Shown in pieces: positions 24,951 through 32,114 of a stretch of 44,840 bases of DNA. The notes below the pieces were generated by a model. The model ran no database searches. It worked only from the letters and a program-made list of their open reading frames with translations, and was not told the DNA's origin. The position numbers and the translations under genes are program-made. Source of the stretch: Rhodospirillaceae bacterium (lineage in GTDB: Bacteria > Pseudomonadota > Alphaproteobacteria > Rhodospirillales > Rhodospirillaceae). How positions within the stretch are numbered: position 1 is the stretch's first letter; each line of letters opens with the position of its first letter. The stretch is from contig CANJSF010000028.1 in the NCBI GenBank assembly GCA_947476925.1, forward strand, positions 1 through 44,840, in the 5' to 3' direction.

Positions 24951-25505
24951 TCAAACCCTCCGGATCCAAAGGCCGCTGACAATCAGCGAGCCACCGCCGA
25001 CGACGCCCATCCACAGCGAATAGTGCTCGGGCACATAAAAGTAGCCGACCAGCAGTGCCGCCGCGACGGTGCCCCCCGCGATAATCCACCGCGTGCCTTG
25101 CCACAGACCCAACATCGCATAGCCTGCGGCGTTCAGAAGGCCGACAAAGGCCATGACCTTAATCGGTGCGACAGGTGAAAACAGCCACAACACGACATTG
25201 GCAAACATTGCCAAAATGAACGCGGCAAAAAACACGCGCCAGCGTTTACGACTGTCTGTGGCTTGTTTGCCCAACCGATACGTCAACCAAACCGTCGCCA
25301 CCACCCCAATACCCGTCGCCGTGTTCCAAATCGTCGCGCCCTGACGGGGCATAAAATCGGTCAGCGAGCCTGCGACCAACCAAGCCAACCCCCAGATGAT
25401 GAGGTAGGGCGCACCTGAGGCGTAGCTTTCTAATTCGCGGCTGCGCTCGCCAGCTTGGTCGATGTCACGTAGCGCCGCGGCGGCGTCGTCTTTGGTAATG
25501 GTCAT
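24951..25505 (-). CDS. Membrane protein upstream of the regulator, unknown
   Basis: A 184-residue protein. The start at 25505 (MTITKDDAAAAL) has AGGAG 8 bases upstream and replaces a longer frame. Residues 1-30 form a charged helix with heptad-like spacing (DIDQAGERSRELESYASG), followed by about five hydrophobic helices: PYLIIWGLAWLVAGSL, GIGVVATVWLTYRL, VFFAAFILAMFANVVLWLF, VMAFVGLLNAAGYAMLGL and IIAGGTVAAALLVGYF. The helix-plus-membrane layout is often found next to HTH_34 regulators, where the pair is thought to sense membrane state; I cannot name a role. It is separated from the regulator by 3 bases. Confidence 0.75.
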   Translation of the reverse strand: MTITKDDAAAALRDIDQAGERSRELESYASGAPYLIIWGLAWLVAGSLTDFMPRQGATIWNTATGIGVVATVWLTYRLGKQATDSRKRWRVFFAAFILAMFANVVLWLFSPVAPIKVMAFVGLLNAAGYAMLGLWQGTRWIIAGGTVAAALLVGYFYVPEHYSLWMGVVGGGSLIVSGLWIRRV

Positions 25506-25525
25506 GGAGATGCTCCTGTCGCGGT

Positions 25526-25711
25526 TTAGGCCAGCAGCGCAGCGGTAAGGCCGACGGTGGGCAGGCTGCTGAGCAGTACTGCCAGCACGCAAACGCCCGC
25601 CCATAACAATGTCATCGGTACGCTGATGCGCGGCGCTTGGCGGAAGGTGCGCCCGGTGAGGCTGGAAAGGGAGCGGCTCAGGCTCGTTGGGCTAAGTGGC
25701 GTCGGGGACAT
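25526..25711 (-). CDS. Small membrane protein, first gene of the operon
   Basis: A 61-residue product with a perfect AGGAG 8 bases before ATG 25711 and 20 bases between its stop and the next start. Residues 1-30 are Ser/Thr/Arg-rich (SPTPLSPTSLSRSLSSL), followed by one hydrophobic helix (MTLLWAGVCVLAVLLSSLPTVGL, about 33-55). Its position directly after the palindrome-covered promoter argues that it is real. I do not recognise the family. It may be a regulatory or stress peptide of the inner membrane. Confidence 0.65.
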   Translation of the reverse strand: MSPTPLSPTSLSRSLSSLTGRTFRQAPRISVPMTLLWAGVCVLAVLLSSLPTVGLTAALLA

Positions 25712-25733
25712 GGTCTTTCTCCTAATTACAGAT

Positions 25734-25752
25734 AACTCTGTCTTGCAGAGTT
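25734..25752. promoter_or_regulatory. Palindromic operator 1
   Basis: AACTCTG-TCTTG-CAGAGTT, seven-base perfect arms, located over the predicted transcription start of the minus-strand operon. It is nearly the same as operator 2; centres are 41 bases apart (about four helical turns). Confidence 0.75.
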
Positions 25753-25757
25753 TATGA

Positions 25758-25785
25758 ACCCTATCACGATAGATTACTCTGTCAA
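25758..25785 (-). promoter_or_regulatory. Promoter of the membrane-protein/regulator operon
   Basis: Read on the minus strand: TTGACA (25785-25780), 16-base spacer, TAGGGT (25763-25758). The -35 is a perfect match. It lies inside operator 2, and the predicted start (about 25751) lies in operator 1. Confidence 0.65.
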
Positions 25786-25795
25786 GCAGAGTAAT
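25773..25795. promoter_or_regulatory. Palindromic operator 2
   Basis: ATTACTCTG-TCAAG-CAGAGTAAT, nine-base perfect arms, covering the -35 box. The shared core with operator 1 is ACTCTGTC-N2-GCAGAGT. Repressor binding to both would block polymerase. Confidence 0.8.
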
Positions 25796-25863
25796 CGTAC
25801 GTAGTTTACCGACGTTAGCCTTTCCCGTGTGAAGCGGGGGCAGATGGCTGGGTGAGAGGTTGG

Positions 25864-26949
25864 CTAGGGTTTATCGCAAACCCGCGAGCCCATCATCACG
25901 CCAGGCTGAATGCGCGAGCGGATTGAAAATCCAGCATTCTCCAAGCGCTGTTCGACATTGCAGGTGACGAACTCGTGCGCATAGGGCTCGCCGTTATCAG
26001 CCGCATCCATCAAGCCCACTAGGCCGGAATAGCCGGGCTTGCCGGGTTCGGCCGAGGCGAAATCCCAAACCACGAACGTGCCACCTGGGCGCAGCACGCG
26101 GAATACTTCTTTGAGTGTTTTATCTAAGACGGGAATGGGAATTTCGTGGAACAAAATGTGTTCAAACACCAAATCGAAATGCCCATCGGGGAAGTCGAGC
26201 GTTTCGCTGGGCATTTGGGCAAAGTGCACGGCCATGTTTTGCTCGGTGGCCCGCCAGTGGCCATAGCGAATCATCGGCGCGCTGATGTCGGTGGCGATCA
26301 CCTCGGCGTCCTTGTGAACGCGCTTCATCTCCACGGCCATTTGGCCAATGCCGCACCCAATTTCTAAGATGCGATTGATTTTGCCGTCCTTGGGGCCGGG
26401 CGTTTGTTCGGCGAGGCGTTTGTGAAGCGCGTCGTCGGAATTCTCGCCGCCGTAAAAAATGCTGGTGCCGTAATCGTAGTACATGCCCGCCAGCGGATGT
26501 CCCACATACCCGCCGGGCTGAATGTGGATGTGAACCTTGGAATAGTCGGGATAGACGAAGTTTTTGTCGTAGGTCAGCGTGCCAGGGCCTCGCTTTTCAG
26601 CGTCATCCAGGCGGCGCAAAAATTCCGGCTCGCGCTGTGCGTAAGATTCAACAATGCGCTGCTTATATATTTCCTGGGCACTGCGTTTCACGCGCAGGAA
26701 GGTCGAAAGGTAGGTGTCCTCAATAATGACATCGCGCGCATTGGATATGCCCTCGTGGGTGTGCTCAATCTTGACGCCGGCTTTGGCCATCAGCGCGTTG
26801 CCTCGCTCGCCCATTTGCTTCCAGTACGCGTGCAAAAGCTGATTGCGCGCATCGCTCATGAAGTCGTTGTACACTTCATCCGCGCGCGCCGTTAACGCAG
26901 GTGTTCTGCCAATTTTACCGCGGTCAATGATGGCGTTGCTGATGCTCAT
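25864..26949 (-). CDS. SAM-dependent methyltransferase, paralogue of 22952-24073
   Basis: A 361-residue class I methyltransferase. The first 185 residues are not a known domain to me, but they end in VHIHIQPGGYVGHPLAGMYY (139-158) and GTSIFYGGEN, mirroring the paralogue. The SAM loop here is normal: ILEIGCGIG (194-202); strand 2 IATDIS, then FDLVFEHILFHEIP and VLRPGGTFVVWDF. The end RSRIQPGVMMGSRVC is distinct. AGAGGA lies 7 bases before ATG 26949. It is 69 bases upstream of operator 2 on the minus strand and transcribed towards that operon, so read-through is possible. The substrate is unknown. Confidence 0.8.
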   Translation of the reverse strand: MSISNAIIDRGKIGRTPALTARADEVYNDFMSDARNQLLHAYWKQMGERGNALMAKAGVKIEHTHEGISNARDVIIEDTYLSTFLRVKRSAQEIYKQRIVESYAQREPEFLRRLDDAEKRGPGTLTYDKNFVYPDYSKVHIHIQPGGYVGHPLAGMYYDYGTSIFYGGENSDDALHKRLAEQTPGPKDGKINRILEIGCGIGQMAVEMKRVHKDAEVIATDISAPMIRYGHWRATEQNMAVHFAQMPSETLDFPDGHFDLVFEHILFHEIPIPVLDKTLKEVFRVLRPGGTFVVWDFASAEPGKPGYSGLVGLMDAADNGEPYAHEFVTCNVEQRLENAGFSIRSRIQPGVMMGSRVCDKP

Positions 26950-27190
26950 GGTGATGTCCTCTACCCTACGTCGATGGCCAATCTTAGCCGATCATACGCG
27001 CGCAGACAAAGGTGATGATTTCGAGCCGCAATTATGTTCTACTTCCCATCAAAGAACTGTTGGCACGACGCCGCGTAAGACGGTGCAAAACGAGAATCAA
27101 TAGGCTGAGGACCTTCGATCATGGGGCTGGCCGCACATTGAATGCGATTTCGGCGTTGTTCGGGAATCGCGCCAACGGGGAGCTACGCAG

Positions 27191-28240
27191 ATGCATTTTA
27201 TCAAGAATTGCTGGTACGTCGCCGCCTGGAGCCATGAGCTTGAGCCAGGCCGCCTCATGAGCCGCATGGTAGCCGGAGAATCGCTCGCACTCTACCGGAC
27301 GAGCGATGGCACAGCGGTCGCCTTCGAAGATAGTTGCCCGCACCGTCGCGCCCCGTTGTCATTGGGTCGTGTCGAGGGCGACGATTTGCGCTGCATGTAT
27401 CATGGCATGCGTTTTGCGCCCAACGGCGTTTGCAATGAAATGCCGGGCAGCGAAAAAATCCCCGCCAAAGCGAAAGTCCGCACGATTCCCATTACCGAGA
27501 GGGACAACTGGATTTGGGTTTGGTTGGGCGATCCCAATCGCGCTGATCTTGGTTTGATCCCCGAAGGGTTCGGATCCGATGGCCAAGGTTGGAAGATGAA
27601 CTTCGGGCAAATCGACTATGCGGCCAACTACGAGCTGATCAACGACAACCTATGCGACGGATCGCACATTGCATTCCTGCATGAAAATACCCTGGGCAAA
27701 AACATGGGTCGCCGGTTTTGCGACGAGCACCCCACCATTACACGCCTGCCGCGTGGTGTGCGTGTTGATCGGAATTTCATTGACCAGCGCGTTGTTGCGC
27801 CGTGGGTGAAAACACCTGATAGCCGCGTCGACGTCCTGACGACCTATGACTTTCTGGTGCCCGGCATCTTTTTGTTTCGCACCGGCTTTTACGAACCGGG
27901 CACGGCCGCGCGCATCGAGGAGGGCAAGCTCACCGCGCCGCCGTACTTCGAGCGGGTCGATCAACAGGCTGTTACGCCCATGTCGAACAAAGAATCGCGA
28001 TATTATTTCGCCGCCGCGCACAAGTTGCAGCCGGGCCTGCCCGAGATGTTGGGGCACATCTTCGGCCTGATGTCGCGCGCGTTCGAGGAAGACCGCGTGA
28101 TGATCGAGGCGCAACAACGGAACTGGGACCGCTATCCCGACGCACGCCCCATTGTCGCCACACCGCACGATGAGGCGCCGCTGATTATGCGCAGCCATAT
28201 CGAGCGGATGTTGGCCGCAGAAAACGGCGTGTTGCCGTAG
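27191..28240 (+). CDS. Rieske non-heme iron oxygenase (VanA-like)
   Basis: A 349-residue oxygenase component of the vanillate-demethylase/PDR-type Rieske family. The Rieske 2Fe-2S site is Cys49-x-His51 (CPHRRAP) and Cys68-x2-His71 (CMYHG). The mononuclear iron site begins with His159 and His164 in DGSHIAFLH, preceded by Asp156, which links the two centres in the trimer. Such enzymes O-demethylate or hydroxylate aromatic acids, or act on steroids. No reductase or ferredoxin gene is adjacent, so it must borrow one; a flavin reductase-like gene is coded 5 kb upstream. A GGGGAG Shine-Dalgarno precedes ATG 27191. The substrate is not predictable. Confidence 0.92.
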   Translation: MHFIKNCWYVAAWSHELEPGRLMSRMVAGESLALYRTSDGTAVAFEDSCPHRRAPLSLGRVEGDDLRCMYHGMRFAPNGVCNEMPGSEKIPAKAKVRTIPITERDNWIWVWLGDPNRADLGLIPEGFGSDGQGWKMNFGQIDYAANYELINDNLCDGSHIAFLHENTLGKNMGRRFCDEHPTITRLPRGVRVDRNFIDQRVVAPWVKTPDSRVDVLTTYDFLVPGIFLFRTGFYEPGTAARIEEGKLTAPPYFERVDQQAVTPMSNKESRYYFAAAHKLQPGLPEMLGHIFGLMSRAFEEDRVMIEAQQRNWDRYPDARPIVATPHDEAPLIMRSHIERMLAAENGVLP

Positions 28241-28343
28241 CGGCGAAATTCCCTATCCACGCTACGGTAAAAATCACCGCCGACGAAGATTAAGTCGTGA
28301 TGGCAGCTTGATTGCGGGGCAGGTCTGACGCCATTCTACCCGC

Positions 28344-29885
28344 ATGACCATTCGCCGCCCTTTACCATCCGTTCTGAGCCGTCGCCATTTTGTGGCCGGG
28401 TCGGCGCTGGCCGCCGGCCTGCCGTTCGCCGCGCGCGCCCAGCAGGACAAGTCGCTGTTGCGCGTTGCATTGGGCGGGCTGCCGTCGGGCGGAAAGGGCA
28501 ACGCCTACCACAACATACAAACGCCTACGATTATTGTGACCAGCGCGATCTTTGATGGCTTAACGCGCCTGAAGGCCGATGGCACGGTTGGTCCGGGCCT
28601 CGCGTTATCGTGGGAGCCTCAAGGGCCGCTGACGTGGCGCTTTAAGCTTCGCGATGACGTGAATTTCTCGAACGGCAAGCGGTTCACCGCCGACGCTGTT
28701 GTTCACGCTGTTTCGTATCTTGCAGGTCCGGGGCCAGCGACTGAAACCGTTCGCCGCGACATGGTGTTTTTAGACAGCGCCAAGGCCATCGACGCCACCA
28801 CAGTCGATATCACCACCAAAATTCCAATGCCGTTCTTCCCTCGCTATGCGGCGATTTTGCTGATTGTCGAACCCGAGGCATGGACTCGGATGGGCGTTGC
28901 GGCATTTTCTGAAAACCCCGTGGGGACAGGGCCGATGGTGGCCGAGAGTTGGGCGCCGGGTCGTATTGTGTTGCGCGCCAATAAGACGTCGTGGCGTGCG
29001 CCACACATTGCCGGTGTTGAGTTTTTGCTGTTGCCCGACATTCCCTCGCGAATTCAAGCGCTGATGTCGGGACGGCTCGATGTGGTCTACCAACTTCCGC
29101 CCGAGGAATTTTCCATGGTCACGGATTTTGGCGGCAGTGTGGTGACCATCGCTGATGCTGCGGCCACCGCCATTCTTTTTAACTTCGGCAAGGACCGGAA
29201 ATCGCCCCTCAACGATGTGCGCGTGCGTCGCGCCATCAATTTGGCCGTCGATCGCCAAACCATTGTCGATTCATTGTTGGGTGGCAAACCGAAGCTGTCA
29301 GGCCAGCCCGCCGTCAGTGCGGCGTTCGGCTATGACCCTTCGATTACGCCTTACCCATTTGATCCGCAAAAGGCCAAGGCGCTGTTGACCGAGGCTGGCT
29401 TTGGCAATGGCTTTAACATGACCCTCGAAACGTCCGGTGGGACGACCAATTCATTGTTGGTCGTTCAGCGCGTGGCCGACGATTTGGCGGGCGTGGGAAT
29501 TAAGGTCGAAATCAGAACCAAACCCGGAACACAATATTTGCTCGACTTTGTCCAAGGTCGCTATGAACCCGATGCCTTCACGTTGCAGTGGGGCTCGTAT
29601 CCTTCGCTCGACTCAATTCAGATGAGCTCAATTGGGTCGTGTCGCAAAACAAACCCCTGGTACTGCAATCCCGACATTGAACCAACGATCACGGCAGCGT
29701 GGTCTGAAGCTGATCCCGACAAGGCGCTTGCGCTGCGTCACAAGGTTATGAAGTTTTATCACGACGAAGCACCGAGCTTGTTCATGTACGACAATGTTAC
29801 GTTCCTCGGTTTAAGCCCGCGAACCTCGGGCTACACTAACGTCTTCGGATTCATCCCATACGAAGACGTGAGATTGAAAAGCTAG
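28344..29885 (+). CDS. Family 5 (dipeptide-type) solute-binding protein
   Basis: A 513-residue periplasmic binding protein of the DppA/OppA class. A Tat signal (LSRRHFVAGSALAAGLPFAARA, about residues 11-32) ends in ARA, so it is exported folded. Mature-part family marks are IFDGLTRL, GLALSWEPQGPLTWRFKLRDDVNFSNGKRFTADAVVHA (in two stretches from about 70), and VRVRRAINLAVDRQTIVDSLLGG near 290-315. No permease or ATPase genes accompany it. Its 104-base spacing from the oxygenase on the same strand suggests it could capture that enzyme's substrate. Its stop overlaps the facing CIA30 stop by three bases. Confidence 0.9.
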   Translation: MTIRRPLPSVLSRRHFVAGSALAAGLPFAARAQQDKSLLRVALGGLPSGGKGNAYHNIQTPTIIVTSAIFDGLTRLKADGTVGPGLALSWEPQGPLTWRFKLRDDVNFSNGKRFTADAVVHAVSYLAGPGPATETVRRDMVFLDSAKAIDATTVDITTKIPMPFFPRYAAILLIVEPEAWTRMGVAAFSENPVGTGPMVAESWAPGRIVLRANKTSWRAPHIAGVEFLLLPDIPSRIQALMSGRLDVVYQLPPEEFSMVTDFGGSVVTIADAAATAILFNFGKDRKSPLNDVRVRRAINLAVDRQTIVDSLLGGKPKLSGQPAVSAAFGYDPSITPYPFDPQKAKALLTEAGFGNGFNMTLETSGGTTNSLLVVQRVADDLAGVGIKVEIRTKPGTQYLLDFVQGRYEPDAFTLQWGSYPSLDSIQMSSIGSCRKTNPWYCNPDIEPTITAAWSEADPDKALALRHKVMKFYHDEAPSLFMYDNVTFLGLSPRTSGYTNVFGFIPYEDVRLKS

Positions 29886-30487
29886 TACAGCGCGATTCTG
29901 GCCAATGCGACGTCGGCTTGGAAATCGCGCATCCAGCCGAGCAACGCGACGCGCTGCAAGCCTTGCAAATTCAGCGGCGCATTCAATCCATGCGGCACAA
30001 ACGCCGACCACGGCAGGCGCAACGTCTGCCACTCGGGTTTCGACTTAAACGTGGCTCGGTATGATTGCTCGTACCAGCGCACATCGGTGGTGCGGATGTG
30101 GCAGTTGTATTCTTCGCCGTTACCCCACACATCGATTTCAAAGCCTTGGTAGGCTGACACATCCAGCGGTGTGCCGCCGGGCTCAAGGTCCAACGCCAGC
30201 TGAATAAAGCCGCCGCCGTTGGTGTTCACCCGGCCGGATAATCGCAAGCAGCGCCGCCCCAAAATGGTGTCAAAACCGGCCCCGCCGGTGGAGCGCCCGC
30301 CCATCACCTGGTCGGTGAAGCCAGCCCATTTGGTGCCCAAGGCCGAACGGCCATCGGGCGCGGTCAAATCATCGATGATTCTCAACGCGTTAGAGGCCGC
30401 AGCACTGCGGCTGCGGGGCATGAAGGGCAGAATGACGGCGGTCGCAGCAGAGCCCATGGCCCAGCGCCGACCCACGGAGGACGCCAT
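29882..30487 (-). CDS. CIA30-family protein, probably exported
   Basis: A 201-residue protein of the CIA30 (complex I intermediate-associated 30) jelly-roll family. In mitochondria CIA30 helps assemble NADH dehydrogenase; bacterial members are uncharacterised and often secreted. A start at 30487 (MASSVGRRWAMGSAATAVILPFMPRSRSAAA) gives a Tat-like signal. The core is typical: IIDDLTAP, WAGFTDQVMGGRSTGGA, GFIQLALDL, YQGFEIDVWGNGEEYNCHIRT and WQTLRLPWSAFVPHG. It overlaps the stop codon of the binding protein tail to tail. The longer frame from 30535 is less likely. Confidence 0.82.
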   Translation of the reverse strand: MASSVGRRWAMGSAATAVILPFMPRSRSAAASNALRIIDDLTAPDGRSALGTKWAGFTDQVMGGRSTGGAGFDTILGRRCLRLSGRVNTNGGGFIQLALDLEPGGTPLDVSAYQGFEIDVWGNGEEYNCHIRTTDVRWYEQSYRATFKSKPEWQTLRLPWSAFVPHGLNAPLNLQGLQRVALLGWMRDFQADVALARIALY

Positions 30488-30633
30488 GGGAACGGCCCTT
30501 TCGAGAGGTTGTTGTGGTCTGTCTACGAAGGGCAAGCGAGCCTGGATGACGGGGGCGGGAGAAAAATGCGCCGGGGCTCGTGTTCGCGTTTGCCTATGTT
30601 AACCTTCCAAACGCGCAGGATCTGGGCATCACA

Positions 30634-32028
30634 ATGAATTTACGAATCAAGTCGCTCGACGCGTTGTTGGCGATGGACGAGACCAAAAAGCTCACCAAAC
30701 AATTGGGCGCGCTCGACCTGATGTTTCTGGGCATTGGCGGAATTGTCGGCACGGGCATTTTTGTGCTCACTGGCGTTGCGGCGTCGACGTACTCCGGCCC
30801 GGCTCTGATCATTTCGTTTCTCATGTGCGGCTTTGCATGCAGCTTAGCTGCACTCACGTATGCCGAGTTGGCCTCGATGGTGCCGGTGGCGGGAAGTGCG
30901 TACACCTACACCTATGCCACCATGGGCGAGGCGCTGGCGTGGATCATGGGGTGGAATCTCGTACTCGAGTACGCCGTAAGCGCGGCAGCCGTGGCATCAG
31001 GTTGGTCGGGTTATTTCAGCGGCATTTTCAAAACCATCGGCTATCCGCTGCCCGACGCGCTGACCAAAGTGCCGCAAGATGGCGGGCTGATTAATTTGCC
31101 TGCGGTCGTCATCGCATTGTTTGTCACCTACATGCTTTACGTCGGAATCAAAGATAGTGCGCGGCTGAACAACATTCTCGTTGTCGTCAAGCTCGCTGCG
31201 CTGACTTTGTTTTTGGTTTTGGCGACGCCCGAAGTCGATGCCGCCAACTGGACGCCGTTCATGCCCTATGGCTTCTCGGGTGTGGCGTCGGGCGCGGCGA
31301 TTGTGTTCTTCGCGTTCTTTGGCTTTGATGCGGTGTCAACGGCGGCCGAAGAAACGCGCGATCCCAAACGCGATTTGCCTATCGGCATTATTGGCTCGCT
31401 GGTGGTGTGCACTGTCTTGTACATGGCGGTGGGCATCGTGCTGACGGGTGTGGTGTCGTACACCGAACTCAATAACCCCGAGCCGGTCGCGTATGCACTC
31501 AGGCACATCGGGTATAATTTCGGCTCGGCACTCGTCGCCGTCGGCGCACTGGCGGGAATGACGACAGTGCTTATTGTTTTTATCTTTGGCCAAACGCGCA
31601 TCTTCTTTGTCATGGCGCGCGATGGGCTATTACCCGATGTATTGTGCAAACTTCATCCCAAGTATCGCACGCCGCATGTGGTGACCTGGATGACGGGAAT
31701 CGGGGTTGCGCTGGTGGGCGGATTTGTGAATCTCGGTGTCATCGCCGAACTGGCCAACATCGGCACTATGTTCGCATTTATCCTTGTTTCTGCTGGGGTT
31801 ATGATCTTGCGTCGGAAACGCCCCGAAATGAAACGCCCCTTCACCTGCCCAGCCGTATGGGTGGTCGGACCGCTGGCCATTTTGAGTATCGGCTTTCTGA
31901 TGTTCAGCTTGCCGCAGGCGACCTGGATCCGCTTTGTGGTGTGGACGGCTATAGGTGTGGTTGTCTATTTGGCCTATGGCCGAAGCCGCAGCCCTTTGGC
32001 CAAACCGAGCTATAGCCTGCCAAAATGA
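30634..32028 (+). CDS. APC-family amino-acid permease (CAT/YfnA type)
   Basis: A 464-residue inner-membrane transporter with about twelve helices. The first helix carries the family's unwound substrate site LGIGGIVGTGIFVLTGVAA (about residues 33-52). Helix 3 opens with YTYTYATMGEALAWIMGWNL, and helix 6 contains FFAFFGFDAVSTAAEETRDP. The EETRDPKRDLPIGI loop is typical of the cationic-amino-acid transporter branch. The start at 30634 (MNLRIKSLDAL) gives the right N terminus; the upstream open frame is probably untranslated. Exchange or uptake of amino acids is likely, exact substrate unknown. Confidence 0.9.
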   Translation: MNLRIKSLDALLAMDETKKLTKQLGALDLMFLGIGGIVGTGIFVLTGVAASTYSGPALIISFLMCGFACSLAALTYAELASMVPVAGSAYTYTYATMGEALAWIMGWNLVLEYAVSAAAVASGWSGYFSGIFKTIGYPLPDALTKVPQDGGLINLPAVVIALFVTYMLYVGIKDSARLNNILVVVKLAALTLFLVLATPEVDAANWTPFMPYGFSGVASGAAIVFFAFFGFDAVSTAAEETRDPKRDLPIGIIGSLVVCTVLYMAVGIVLTGVVSYTELNNPEPVAYALRHIGYNFGSALVAVGALAGMTTVLIVFIFGQTRIFFVMARDGLLPDVLCKLHPKYRTPHVVTWMTGIGVALVGGFVNLGVIAELANIGTMFAFILVSAGVMILRRKRPEMKRPFTCPAVWVVGPLAILSIGFLMFSLPQATWIRFVVWTAIGVVVYLAYGRSRSPLAKPSYSLPK

Positions 32029-32114
32029 CGAATAAGCCGCGCCTTTTGCACACTATCGGCAACCCCGCCGACCCATTAGTATGCTACAACCATTAGTTTT
32101 AATTGTAGGCGGCG

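Noticed and set aside
26950-27190. Promoter pair between the second methyltransferase and the Rieske oxygenase
   Set aside because: The 241-base divergent gap must hold promoters, but no -35/-10 pair stands out above background, so none is reported.
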